Shown here: positions 40,827 through 49,734 of the stretch, piece by piece | Layout of the letters: each line of letters starts with the position of its first letter | Numbering within the stretch: the first letter of the stretch is position 1 | NCBI GenBank assembly: GCA_937876985.1 | Contig: CALEFT010000008.1 | Span: 15,426-79,425 of the forward strand | DNA: 64,000 bases | From: an uncultured Clostridia bacterium | GTDB lineage: Bacteria; Bacillota; Clostridia; Saccharofermentanales; Saccharofermentanaceae | Reading direction: 5' to 3' | The notes under the pieces: model-generated | Databases searched by the model: none | What the model was told of the DNA's origin: nothing | Seen by the model: the letters and a program-made list of their open reading frames with translations, nothing else | Translations under genes and position numbers: made by a program

Positions 40827-41681
40827 TTAGCTTAAGCTTCTTGCTGCGCCAATAACAGTATGCTTCGCGAGCACAGAAGTCGTAACAGAGCCCACGCCGC
40901 GTGGAACTGGAGTAATTGCCTGAACCATCTCAGAAACCGCCTGGAAGTCAACGTCGCCGCAAAGCTTACCATTCTCATCAACGTTCATGCCGACATCGAT
41001 TACTACCTGACCCTTGCCAGCTTCAAAAAACTCTGCACCAAGCATCTTGGCAACACCTGCGCAAGCGACTACGATATCCGCATTCTTCACCTCGCTAGGC
41101 AAATCCTTAGTCCTCGTGTGACAAACAGTTACAGTCGCGTTCTCCTTAATAAGAAGCATAGAAACCGGCTTGCCAATTACAAGACTTCTACCAACAACAG
41201 TCACCTTCTTACCAGTAAGCTCAATACCATAGAACTTCAAAATCTCAATTACAGCCTGCGCAGTACATGGCGCAAAAGCATCCTTAGAGCCAGCATATAC
41301 GCCAGCAAGGCTACCAGTACCCATTGAATCAACGTCCTTGCTGCTACAAATCAAATCCTTGATTCTCTCCTCAGACAAGTGCTTAGGAAGCGGTCTAAAA
41401 AGCAAAATTCCATGCACACCCTTATCCTCATTAAGTGCAGTAATCTTCGCCTCAAGCTCCTCCTCGGAACAATCGCTGGCTAACTCATGCACTTGAACCT
41501 GAAGTTCAAGCGACTCAAACTTCTTAAGAAGTCCTCTCTCATAAGCTAAGTCATCTTCTCTAGCACCTACGCGAACAACTGCAAGCGTTGGCACTACACC
41601 TGCCGCCTTAATCGTCGCAATTTGCTCCTTCAAATCCTCGTTAATCTTATCTGCAACTGGCTTACCCAATAATTCTGTCAT
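40827..41681 (-). CDS. folD: Bifunctional methylene-THF dehydrogenase/methenyl-THF cyclohydrolase FolD
   Basis: The 284-residue protein matches FolD. The substrate region contains an ARVGAREDDLAYERG-type variant (VVRVGAREDDLAYERGLLKK) where many FolD have SxxYV, then GILLFRPLPKHL. The Rossmann part has VTVVGRSLVIGKPVSMLLI, ATVTVCHTRT and the C-terminal ITPVPRGVGSVTTSVL. It interconverts one-carbon tetrahydrofolate derivatives. It lies 23 bases downstream of fchA, which encodes a related cyclohydrolase step. GGGAGC precedes the start. Confidence 0.95.
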   Translation of the reverse strand: MTELLGKPVADKINEDLKEQIATIKAAGVVPTLAVVRVGAREDDLAYERGLLKKFESLELQVQVHELASDCSEEELEAKITALNEDKGVHGILLFRPLPKHLSEERIKDLICSSKDVDSMGTGSLAGVYAGSKDAFAPCTAQAVIEILKFYGIELTGKKVTVVGRSLVIGKPVSMLLIKENATVTVCHTRTKDLPSEVKNADIVVACAGVAKMLGAEFFEAGKGQVVIDVGMNVDENGKLCGDVDFQAVSEMVQAITPVPRGVGSVTTSVLAKHTVIGAARSLS

Positions 41682-41704
41682 CTTACTTGCTCCCTTCGGT
41701 CTAC

Positions 41705-42340
41705 TTATGCCTTGATTCCCTTAAGCGAATCGATTACGTCCTTTGTAACCTTGTCTGCCCTTACTGACACACTCTCGACAATTCTATCCGTCTGCTCATT
41801 CATGCTAGCAGCCACCTCACGGTTCTTCATGAGCTTCGTGTTGATGTACACATTCATCGCCGCGCCCTTTACTGCCGCACTAAGAAAACTTGCAGCAACT
41901 CCAACATCACTTAAAGCTAGTCTCGAGCCCTTCACATAAAGCTCCTCCAAAAGCCCAGCAACCTTCTCGCACTCCATTACAATCTGAAGCGGAGCCTTCG
42001 CCGCCACAACAAGTGCATTCTCAAGAATCTCATCTCTATTAGGATCGTCCTTAGGAATAGAATATGCCTTAGAAAGCGGCTCAAACGCCTTAGCATCTTC
42101 ACTCATCAAATCCATCATACTCTTACTAATCTCTACCGCCTGTGGCAAAATCCTATCAATATCAGCCTGATACTCAGCATACTTCTTCTTACCCGTAGTT
42201 AGCTCAGCCACCATAGAGCAAAGCGCCGCAGAAAGCGCACCCACCATACTACTAGCACCGCCGCCACCTGGCACTGGCGCATTCGAACATAATTGTCCAA
42301 CAAATTCTTCAATCGTAAGCTGCTTCATCTGGCTATCCAT
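41705..42340 (-). CDS. fchA: Cyclodeaminase/cyclohydrolase family protein FchA
   Basis: ATG 42340 follows GGGGGAG; an in-frame ATG 60 bases upstream is not backed by a ribosome site. The 211-residue all-helical protein shows PVPGGGGASSMVGALSAALCSMVAELT, the hallmark of formiminotransferase-cyclodeaminase/methenyl-THF cyclohydrolase proteins. Together with FolD it likely channels one-carbon units; fhs is not within the window. A CTCGAAAAGCAT word lies 89 bases upstream. Confidence 0.9.
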   Translation of the reverse strand: MDSQMKQLTIEEFVGQLCSNAPVPGGGGASSMVGALSAALCSMVAELTTGKKKYAEYQADIDRILPQAVEISKSMMDLMSEDAKAFEPLSKAYSIPKDDPNRDEILENALVVAAKAPLQIVMECEKVAGLLEELYVKGSRLALSDVGVAASFLSAAVKGAAMNVYINTKLMKNREVAASMNEQTDRIVESVSVRADKVTKDVIDSLKGIKA

Positions 42341-42428
42341 TTTCTTTCTCCCCCAAACGTGAATGTAAATAGCATTATACCAAACAATACGCATCTTCAC
42401 AAAAGCATATAGAATCTAATCTATCTCT

Positions 42429-42440
42429 CTCGAAAAGCAT
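42429..42440 (+). repeat. CTCGAAAAGCAT word
   Basis: Intergenic copy upstream of fchA. Confidence 0.7.
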
Positions 42441-42513
42441 AGGCATAGTATTCAAAGGACATCGATTAGGAAAATCGAAGCCCCAAACAAAACTTAGCAA
42501 AACTTAGCAACTC

Positions 42514-44793
42514 TTAGATCGAACCTCTCTCAATGCCATAGCTATTGCAGATATTTGTATATTCCTGCGAATGCGCAAAACCACGGAAAATATTCAGCCT
42601 ATCGGCTCCGTTGTTAAGCTGTAATACCCAAGAATCAAAGCCTGCCTGATCTGGCTCACGACCTAAGAACACTCTATATAGCGTAGCTACATATTCCTCA
42701 TTAGACAAATTGCGATTTAAGAACTCCTGCGAGAAGAAGAATCCATAACCAACGCCTGCTCCAGAGTTCTGTCTATTTATTAACTGACTCACCCAGTTTG
42801 CTTGTCCGTCATAGTCTCCATTTCTTCCAAGACACAAAGAATACAATCGCGCAACAAAAGCATTCACATTCTGTTGTCTAGTATTGTCCACACCCTGGAT
42901 ATAATGTCCCGCAGTAATTCCATAGGAGTTACATAGCGCGAAGAACTCTCTTGAATTTGCTACTCCAGCGAAAATCCGCTCTCTAGTCGCACCAGCCTCA
43001 AGCTGTCCAATCCAATTTGCTAGTCCAGTCGGATCTGGCTGTCTATCCAAGAACACATTATAAAGTGTTGTAACGAATTCCTCGTTACTTGTATTCGAAT
43101 TGATATACTCCTGCGAGAAGAAGAAACCATATGCCACATGTGCACCAGTATTCTGGTTATTCACAAGCGAATTCGTCCAATTATTAAGCCCCGTACTATC
43201 TGGCGTTCTTCCAAGCACCAGCTCATAGCAACGCGTAACAAACGCCATGGCCTCCGATCTATCCACTATATTCCCAGTCGCTGGAGGAATCACTCCTGGC
43301 GTCGTAGGCGCCGTCGGCGGAGTTGGCGTAGGTGTAACTACAGGACTAGTCTCTACTCGAACAAAATCAATACCGTTTGCACTCGCATAACTCTCTGCCG
43401 CAGAGCCAGCGTATCCATAAATCACCAAATCATCCTTATAGTCGTAGTCCTCATCCGCAAAAATCTCATCGCCAAACGAAGTCACACTCGCCGGAATATA
43501 AATCTCGCGCAAATTTTTGCAATCATAGAACGCGCCCTCGCCAATAGAAATCGTACCATCCACAACCACGAATTCCTCTAACGCATAGCAACCCCAGAAC
43601 GCAAAGCTTCCAATCGACCTCGTATTCGAAGAAAGATTCACTTCCTCTAGCGCTTCACACTGCTCAAAAGCTCCATATCCAATATCCACCAAGCTCTCTG
43701 GAATATCCACACTCTCTATCGAAGTACATCCACAGAACGCATAATCACCCGTATATGTTAGTCCCTCTGGCAAATCGAGTTCTGGAAGCGCTTCACAGCC
43801 ATAGAATGCATATTGTCCAATTGATGTAACACCATCAGGTATATTTATGCTCTCTAAGCTTGCACATTCCCACAATGCTTCTCCGCAAATCTCAGTAATA
43901 CTATCTGGAAGTACAATCTTTTCGATATTGTAACAGTATCCAAATGCGAAATTTCCAAGCGCAGTTAGTCCTTCATTTATCTCTACTCTTGTTAGAGATG
44001 TGCAAGTATCCATAGAAAAGGCACCATGCTCATAATCATAATCGCCTTCAATTGCTCGAAGTGTACCAGGAAGCTCAAGTGTCGTAATTGTTTTGCACAT
44101 ATAAAAAGCATTATCTGCAATAGAAGTAACCCTCTTTCCGGCAATCGTACTTGGAACAACTACATTCGAACCACTTCCAACATATCTTGTAATCTCAATA
44201 GTATTATCAAGCTTAACAATATAGTGATAATCTCCACTAACTCCACAAGAAGAATAGTAAGTATATCGATACCCTTCTTCCTCAGCATAATCTTCTGCAA
44301 TAGAGCCCTCTTTAATATACATTATTGCATTATCGCTTCCCTCAAAAATATGCTCATCAATCGTATTTATACCAGCTGGAAAATACACTGTAGTTAACAA
44401 ATTACAAAACAAGAATGCTATTTCACCTAGATACTTAAGACTACTTGGAAGCTCAACTACCTTAAGTGAAGCCAGATCCAAGAACGCCATATTCTCGATT
44501 CTTGTTATAGTATTAGGAAGCGTAATCGTCACGATTTTTGAATTATCATAAAACGCTGCTTCACCAATCGTTGTTACCGTCTTGCCATTAATCTTAGATG
44601 GAACAACAACATTCACATCTGTTCCATTATAAGAAACAATCTTAACCGTGCCATCCGCCAGAACTTCATACTCGTAATCTCCGGAGACACTTGCAGCATA
44701 AACTATGGCCTCTCCATCAAAAACAAACATAGTGCAAATCATTGCAACCATCAAAATCAAACTAGTAAGGATTTTTCTTCTTTGTGTAAACAT
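42514..44793 (-). CDS. Secreted BspA-like leucine-rich-repeat protein with DUF4214 repeats
   Basis: The 759-residue protein has a signal peptide (about 1-33, RRKILTSLILMVAMICTMFVF... ending VYA). It is followed by about a dozen LRR_5 (BspA/Treponema type) units of ~23 residues such as TSIGQYAFYGCEALPELDLPE. A Pro/Thr linker (TPTPTPPTAPTTPGVIPP near 500) leads to two tandem ~115-residue segments. Each has two FVxxLYxxxLxRxPDxxGxxxW units (DUF4214). There is no LPXTG or SH3, so attachment to the cell is unclear; DUF4214 is often linked to surface sugars. The family mediates adhesion in oral and gut bacteria. Confidence 0.9.
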   Translation of the reverse strand: MFTQRRKILTSLILMVAMICTMFVFDGEAIVYAASVSGDYEYEVLADGTVKIVSYNGTDVNVVVPSKINGKTVTTIGEAAFYDNSKIVTITLPNTITRIENMAFLDLASLKVVELPSSLKYLGEIAFLFCNLLTTVYFPAGINTIDEHIFEGSDNAIMYIKEGSIAEDYAEEEGYRYTYYSSCGVSGDYHYIVKLDNTIEITRYVGSGSNVVVPSTIAGKRVTSIADNAFYMCKTITTLELPGTLRAIEGDYDYEHGAFSMDTCTSLTRVEINEGLTALGNFAFGYCYNIEKIVLPDSITEICGEALWECASLESINIPDGVTSIGQYAFYGCEALPELDLPEGLTYTGDYAFCGCTSIESVDIPESLVDIGYGAFEQCEALEEVNLSSNTRSIGSFAFWGCYALEEFVVVDGTISIGEGAFYDCKNLREIYIPASVTSFGDEIFADEDYDYKDDLVIYGYAGSAAESYASANGIDFVRVETSPVVTPTPTPPTAPTTPGVIPPATGNIVDRSEAMAFVTRCYELVLGRTPDSTGLNNWTNSLVNNQNTGAHVAYGFFFSQEYINSNTSNEEFVTTLYNVFLDRQPDPTGLANWIGQLEAGATRERIFAGVANSREFFALCNSYGITAGHYIQGVDNTRQQNVNAFVARLYSLCLGRNGDYDGQANWVSQLINRQNSGAGVGYGFFFSQEFLNRNLSNEEYVATLYRVFLGREPDQAGFDSWVLQLNNGADRLNIFRGFAHSQEYTNICNSYGIERGSI

Positions 44794-44935
44794 TATCCCT
44801 ATTCCTTTCGTATTAAATCCCCTAACAGATATTTTTATAACATTATTTGTTCAACTAGTAAAGCCATAAACAAAATACAGTTAGAAAACAATCTCTTATC
44901 CTCTAACTGTATCGCATAAATTATTGTCTTATTTG

Positions 44936-46354
44936 TTATCCAATGAAGCGCCTATATCCAAGAATCGGACACATATCAAGATTTCCGTAACGAACCTCTC
45001 CTCGTGACATACTCGCGTGAATTACTTGTCCATTTCCTACATAGATTCCAACGTGATCACAAGAACCATTACCATTCGTATCCCAGCACACAACATCTCC
45101 AAGTCTCAAATCCTCTCGAGATACTGTCTGTCCAGAATTAAGAATTGTTCCAGAGTAGTGTGCAACCGTTACACCTACCTGCCTATATGCATAAACTACG
45201 AGACCAGAACAGTCAACACCATTACGGCTCTCACCTGCCCATACATAAGGAACTCCAAGCATCGATTCACAAATGCTTACGATGGATTCACCATTTACAC
45301 CGGAAATTACTGGTGGTGGATTGTTATTGACGTAGCCGCCTCCGCCACCGCCGCCGTTTCCACCGCCTCCGCCGCCTCCTGACGACGTTACTGGTGCTCT
45401 AGTAGGAACTGGTGTTGGAGTTGGTGGAGCTGTCGTTGTTGTATACGATATGTATACATATCCGTGCTGCCCATCCATTGTATTTACTTCATACCACTTA
45501 TCAGATACAGAAATCGCATGCAATCTCTGATCTCTATATAGCGTCGTAACTGGCTCCGACTCAGTCGATGGCTGACTTCTCAAAGTCAAGCTGCCACAAT
45601 CAACATATACTGTTCTATCAATCGCATCCCATACCATCGTATCAGAAATCGAAGACGTAAGCACATAACCCTCGACTCCATCCTCTGTACGAATTCGCGA
45701 CCATGTATCACCTATTCCAATTCGAGTTACACCTTCGCCTCGCGCAATCGGACAAATCGTAATCGAACTCATATCAGGGTATTCCTTGATTATCGAATTT
45801 TGTGCCAAAATATAGTACTGCGTCTCATCTGGCGCGAAAACCATAGGATCTAACAACTCAATCGGCAAATCCGCTTCATCGTACTCCTGTACAATAGTAT
45901 ATGTAGGAACATCGTCATAATATGATGTCGTGTTCACACTAGGCTCATATCCCTCGAAATACGATTCTTGCGCGATCTGTCCATTACTTACATCAACCAT
46001 CTCGGTAGGAATCTCTGCACCTTCTGCCCAAATAACATCTTCTCCGATAACAGGAGCTGATGTCTCGCTTGGAACAGAGTCACTTGGCATTGACTCACCT
46101 GTAGTAGAATCGCTCGGATTAGACTCATCAGAGACAGCACCTTGAGATTGCGCACCAATAGCCCAGTCCTCGATTAAGACTTCTTCTTGTTCTTGGTTGT
46201 AATATGGATTTGCTGCAATATAAGCAGCACGAACTCTTGCCTGATGATTCATCGTATCACGTGTAGATAAAGGAAGGCCCGACAATGGAATCGCAACTGC
46301 AATGCAAACCGCGATAGAAACAATTCCATGCTTCATGCTTTTCTTAAGTCCCAT
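44936..46354 (-). CDS. Secreted SH3-domain NlpC/P60 peptidoglycan endopeptidase
   Basis: The 472-residue protein begins with a basic, hydrophobic signal peptide (GLKKSMKHGIVSIAVCIAVAIPLSG). An acidic Ser/Asp/Glu-rich region (about 55-170) follows, then two bacterial SH3-like repeats (about 180-250 and 255-320), a Pro-rich stretch, a remarkable Gly-rich linker (about 345-370) and a C-terminal NlpC/P60 domain. Catalytic residues are Cys in VDCSGLVVYAY, His in CDHVGIYVG and a polar residue in VIHAS. It should cut D-glutamyl-diaminopimelate-type bonds in cell-wall peptides. Upstream lies the array of phased palindromes; a TATAAT box is at 46433-46438. Confidence 0.92.
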   Translation of the reverse strand: MGLKKSMKHGIVSIAVCIAVAIPLSGLPLSTRDTMNHQARVRAAYIAANPYYNQEQEEVLIEDWAIGAQSQGAVSDESNPSDSTTGESMPSDSVPSETSAPVIGEDVIWAEGAEIPTEMVDVSNGQIAQESYFEGYEPSVNTTSYYDDVPTYTIVQEYDEADLPIELLDPMVFAPDETQYYILAQNSIIKEYPDMSSITICPIARGEGVTRIGIGDTWSRIRTEDGVEGYVLTSSISDTMVWDAIDRTVYVDCGSLTLRSQPSTESEPVTTLYRDQRLHAISVSDKWYEVNTMDGQHGYVYISYTTTTAPPTPTPVPTRAPVTSSGGGGGGGNGGGGGGGYVNNNPPPVISGVNGESIVSICESMLGVPYVWAGESRNGVDCSGLVVYAYRQVGVTVAHYSGTILNSGQTVSREDLRLGDVVCWDTNGNGSCDHVGIYVGNGQVIHASMSRGEVRYGNLDMCPILGYRRFIG

Positions 46355-47081
46355 ATAAGCCCTCCTTCTTCGCTAAATTATAGTGCAAAACTGCATCAAC
46401 ATCTTGTCATAGATGTGGCAATTTACCCTATCATTATACAAGCACTCTCCCAAACTAATGTTACATTTGAAAGTCAGTTTTCTTAAGATTACCGCCATCT
46501 TCTCTCTACTAAGAAATCAACCATTATTAAAACTCACAACAACTGCAGTAAAGCATAGTCTTTACGATAAAAATGTGATTTTGAGATTTTTATCGTAGTC
46601 GGAGCAGCGGTTTATTGCTTGTAAATCCGCTTGAGTTACGATAAAAATTCATTTTTTTGAATTTTATCGTAGTGTTTTAATTATGAATGAGCCTTTTTAT
46701 AGAAGCTGACTACGATAAGAATTAATTTTCCTGATTTTTATCGTAGTTTTTCATGCTAAATAGAGCCGTGTTACCTTGCTAACTTGCACGAATAGTACGA
46801 TAAAAAAGCAATTTTGAGATTTTTATCGTAGTTTGAATGAAATAGAACCTTGAGAAGAGCGTGTTTTTATACGATAAAAATGTGTTTTTTCAATTCTTAT
46901 CGTAGTTTGAGCCTCGAAGAAGGCTTCTAACTATCAATATGACTACGATAAAAATGTAATTTTGAGATTTTTATCGTAGTCTGTCACTTTATAAACTTAC
47001 TGCATCCACTCAAGCTGCGAAATACCCATAGAAATACCCATATAGAAAGGATTTCAAAAATAACAACATCTATATCATTAA
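46355..47081. other. 727-base intergenic region carrying the palindrome array
   Basis: Apart from the six palindromes and the nlpC promoter region (TATAAT at 46433-46438 on the minus strand), no ORF, tRNA or other terminator is supported. It lies downstream of the U32 peptidase gene and upstream of the NlpC gene, both on the minus strand. Confidence 0.7.
46563..46978. repeat. Array of six 35-bp palindromes with phased spacing (74/85 bp)
   Basis: Copies lie at 46563-46597, 46637-46671, 46711-46745, 46796-46830, 46870-46904 and 46944-46978. Each is TACGATAAAAA...TTTTTATCGTA (arms ~11, small variations) followed by GT. Centres differ: some read TGTGATTTTGAGA, others TTCATTTTTTTGA or TTAATTTTCCTGA. 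Start-to-start spacing is 74, 74, 85, 74 and 74, so the DNA between copies is 39 bases except one of 50; those spacers are unrelated to each other. 74 and 85 differ by one helical turn. A CRISPR array is unlikely because the repeats diverge in their centres and no cas gene is present. Confidence 0.9.
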
Positions 47082-48440
47082 TTATTGCTTTCTAATTCCT
47101 TCATCCTTGTCACCGTCGCGGCTAATATATGTCATTACTGGCAAACTTGTTGTCGTGTCAAAGCGTGCATAATAACGCATTTTAGAATGTGGTGTGCTGT
47201 CGATTGGATTCATTTCCTCGTCGTACATCTCAAGGATTTTGAACGGCTCTGTGTAGCCTGTTGGCATCAAGGCATTTACTATGTCACCACAGAACACCTT
47301 GTTCTTCTGGTAAAGCTGGTAAAGGCCCTTTTCGCTATCGAAGCCTTCTACGAGAGCTACTACGAATGCTGGCTTATTGTAGGACTTGTCTGTTACGATT
47401 TGGGCGTTAGAGCCTGGTGCGTCGTAGAAGAAGCCAGTTGCGTAGTCTCTGTGGACTACCTTGTCTAGAATTGTGAGCCACTCGTCCTTAACCTTGTATG
47501 CTGAAGCAGCCTTCGCCATGTCGCCGTCAAATTCGTCGACAAGAGAATAGAAGTAGTCGACTGCTTCGCGGTATGCTTTGGTTGCAGCTGCAGCATAATA
47601 TGCACCCTTGATTCGACCTTCAATCTTGAAGCTGTCAACGCCAGCAGCGATTAGGTCTGGTACATGCTCAATCATGCAAATATCCTTGGAATTGAAGATA
47701 TATGTGCCACGCTCGTCCTCTTCGATTGGGAGCTTGTCTTCGAGGCGCTTTTCTTCAACTGCGAAGTTTGTCGCGCTAAGGCCTTCTTGACCGTCGTCAA
47801 CATAATAGCCCCATCTGCAAGGCTGGGCACACGCGCCCTTATTCGAGCTTCTGCCTGTGTAGTAATTAGACAGCAAGCATCGGCCGGAATATGAGACACA
47901 CATTGCGCCATGGATGAAGCATTCGATTGTCATGTCTGCTGGGATTTTGGCACGAATTGCAGCGATTTGCTCGAGAGAGCATTCGCGTGCAAGTACCACA
48001 CGGCGAGCGCCTTGCTCGTACCAGAAAAGGCATCCTTCTGCGTTTGTCACGGATGCTTGTGTAGAGATGTGTATCTCTAGGTCTGGTGCGACGTTGCGAA
48101 CGCGGCGGAAAATACCAGCGTCCGACACGATGACAGCATCTGCGTTCGCCGAAGCGACAAAACGAATCTCGTCATCAACGAGAGCCATGTCTGCTTCGTG
48201 CGCCATGATATTCATTGTCACATATGCCTTTACGCCGTGTGCGTGTGCATATTCTATGCCTTCTAACATCTCTTCACGAGTGAAGTTTCCACTGAAGGTA
48301 CGTAGTCCAAAGGTCTTTCCAGACATGTATACTGCATCAGCACCGTATGCTACGCTTGTCTTGAGCTTTTCGAGGTCGCCTGCTGGTGCAAGAACCTCTG
48401 GCATTCCTGGTCTTCTAGTGCTTTGAATTGTAGCTGTCAT
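47082..48440 (-). CDS. Peptidase U32 family protein
   Basis: The 452-residue protein shows the U32 signature: ECFIHGAMCVSYSGRCLLSNYYTGRSSNKGACAQPCRW, here recognised in parts such as FIHGAMCVSYSGRC and ACAQPCRW. The N-terminal barrel start VLAPAGDLEKLKTSVAYGADAVYMSG is also clear. U32 proteins include collagenase-like peptidases and RlhA/TrhP-type RNA hydroxylation factors; the Clostridia member next to mltG is usually of the latter general type. The ATG follows the mltG stop directly (TAAATG), so the genes are co-transcribed. Confidence 0.9.
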   Translation of the reverse strand: MTATIQSTRRPGMPEVLAPAGDLEKLKTSVAYGADAVYMSGKTFGLRTFSGNFTREEMLEGIEYAHAHGVKAYVTMNIMAHEADMALVDDEIRFVASANADAVIVSDAGIFRRVRNVAPDLEIHISTQASVTNAEGCLFWYEQGARRVVLARECSLEQIAAIRAKIPADMTIECFIHGAMCVSYSGRCLLSNYYTGRSSNKGACAQPCRWGYYVDDGQEGLSATNFAVEEKRLEDKLPIEEDERGTYIFNSKDICMIEHVPDLIAAGVDSFKIEGRIKGAYYAAAATKAYREAVDYFYSLVDEFDGDMAKAASAYKVKDEWLTILDKVVHRDYATGFFYDAPGSNAQIVTDKSYNKPAFVVALVEGFDSEKGLYQLYQKNKVFCGDIVNALMPTGYTEPFKILEMYDEEMNPIDSTPHSKMRYYARFDTTTSLPVMTYISRDGDKDEGIRKQ

Positions 48441-49574
48441 TTAGCCTTCCTCCCAACTTTGCTGATACTGCGCGACATTTGCCATATGCTCGTCGTATGT
48501 CATTGCATACGCCGTTCCGCCGTCGCCAGTAGCGCAGAAGTACAAATAGTTGCTGTTTGGTTCTGGATAAAGCGCTGCCTGAATCGCATCTAGTCCCGGC
48601 ATGCAGATTGGCCCTGGTGGCAAGTCTGGATATAGGAACGTGTTATATGGACTATCAATAGCAAGGTCGTCTGCACTCAAAACCAAGGACGGCTCAAGCC
48701 CACGAAGCTCGCGAAGATAATTAATAGTCGCATCCGAACCAAAATAGTGCAAACTCTCATCCGAGGACGCAAGTCTATTGTGGAATACAGAAGACACAAG
48801 CATCATATCCGCAGCATTGTTCGTCTCCATCTGAATTAGAGACGCAAGCGTGATAACCTCATCCATCGTCATTCCAAGCGCCATAGTGCGCACATAGTAT
48901 TCCTCATAAAGCTTCGCATCAGTATTGCGTAAGAAGGTACGAATAATTTCTTCTGGAGTCGCATTGATGTCGAACTCGTATGTATCTGGGAACAAATAGC
49001 CAGCAAGTACGTAGTCACGGCTGTCATTCATATTAATCTGCGCAACAAAATCAAAATCGACAAACAAATTCGGGCTGTTCATGCAGCGGTCAAATTCCTC
49101 ATCATCGAAGATGAGACCTGCTTCATGAAGCGACGCCTTAACCTCGTTATAAGTAAGTCCCTCCGGGAAAGTAACAACAACCGACTCTGGCTCAAGTGTG
49201 AGCAAATACATAATCTCATCGTAAGAAAGTCCTGGCACAAGGTAGTGCGTACCAGCAAGATATGCGCCATCAAAGCCATTGAGCTTACTCATCAAGCTGA
49301 AAACAAAAGTATTATCAACAAGCCCGGCCTCGCTAAGTCTCTCCGCAATATCCGAAGTCGAATCACCAGTATTTACTACAAGCGATACACAACCTGGCGT
49401 ATTCGCGTCGATATCAAACTCGCCCGAATCAATCGCATTCTGCAAATTCGTAAAACGCATCTCCTGAGAAAGGACATAATTATACCCAAGGAACACGCCA
49501 ACAACCGCGAATCCCATCGCAAGCACAATCACAATCAAGCAAATTAGAGCCCTCTTAATCTTATCGGACAACAT
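48441..49574 (-). CDS. mltG: Endolytic transglycosylase MltG
   Basis: The start is set at ATG 49574 (377 residues, MLSDKIKRALIC...). An earlier TTG at 49619 would lie against the TATAAT box of the promoter (49619-49624) and is rejected. A GAGAGGAG site is present though 13 bases away. The protein has one N-terminal membrane helix (about 8-33), a LysM-like region (VSLVVNTGDSTSDIAERLSEAGL) and the YceG domain with LFPDTYEF, the catalytic Glu in LIQMETN, VFHNRL and SPYNTFLYPDLPPGPICMPG. It cuts nascent glycan strands and ends their elongation. Confidence 0.92.
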   Translation of the reverse strand: MLSDKIKRALICLIVIVLAMGFAVVGVFLGYNYVLSQEMRFTNLQNAIDSGEFDIDANTPGCVSLVVNTGDSTSDIAERLSEAGLVDNTFVFSLMSKLNGFDGAYLAGTHYLVPGLSYDEIMYLLTLEPESVVVTFPEGLTYNEVKASLHEAGLIFDDEEFDRCMNSPNLFVDFDFVAQINMNDSRDYVLAGYLFPDTYEFDINATPEEIIRTFLRNTDAKLYEEYYVRTMALGMTMDEVITLASLIQMETNNAADMMLVSSVFHNRLASSDESLHYFGSDATINYLRELRGLEPSLVLSADDLAIDSPYNTFLYPDLPPGPICMPGLDAIQAALYPEPNSNYLYFCATGDGGTAYAMTYDEHMANVAQYQQSWEEG

Positions 49575-49618
49575 CTCGCGTCTTTTTCTCCTCTCTCGAA
49601 AAGCTTTTCGTTCAAACA

Positions 49619-49624
49619 ATTATA
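49619..49624 (-). promoter_or_regulatory. -10 box of the mltG-U32 operon
   Basis: TATAAT on the minus strand; the -35 region 17 bases upstream (GTGCAG) is weak. The leader contains the palindrome CGAAAAGCTTTTCG (49597-49610). Confidence 0.5.
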
Positions 49625-49664
49625 TCTCATTTTGCAAGTATCTGCACATTTTCGAGAAAATGCC

Positions 49665-49706
49665 ACAAAAAGACCGAGCTAGAAAGTATTAACCTTCGTA
49701 GCTCGG
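49665..49706. terminator. Terminator of putP (also works as + strand hairpin)
   Basis: CCGAGCTA (49674-49681) pairs with TAGCTCGG (49699-49706); on the minus strand TCTTTTTG follows. A T-run also lies on the plus-strand side, so it may be bidirectional. Confidence 0.8.
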
Positions 49707-49734
49707 CCAGATAGTTTTTTTAATTTAACTCCTA

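Noticed and set aside
43138..43581. 147-aa plus-strand ORF within the LRR gene
   Set aside because: It is an antisense shadow of the repeat-rich surface-protein gene with no start signal.
46563..46978. CRISPR array
   Set aside because: Repeat-spacer geometry (35-37 with 37-50) is similar, but repeats differ in their central third, one spacer is 11 longer, and no cas gene lies in the window.
49575..49619. Upstream TTG start of mltG adding 15 residues
   Set aside because: The codon lies against a TATAAT box and has no ribosome site; the ATG at 49574 is better placed.
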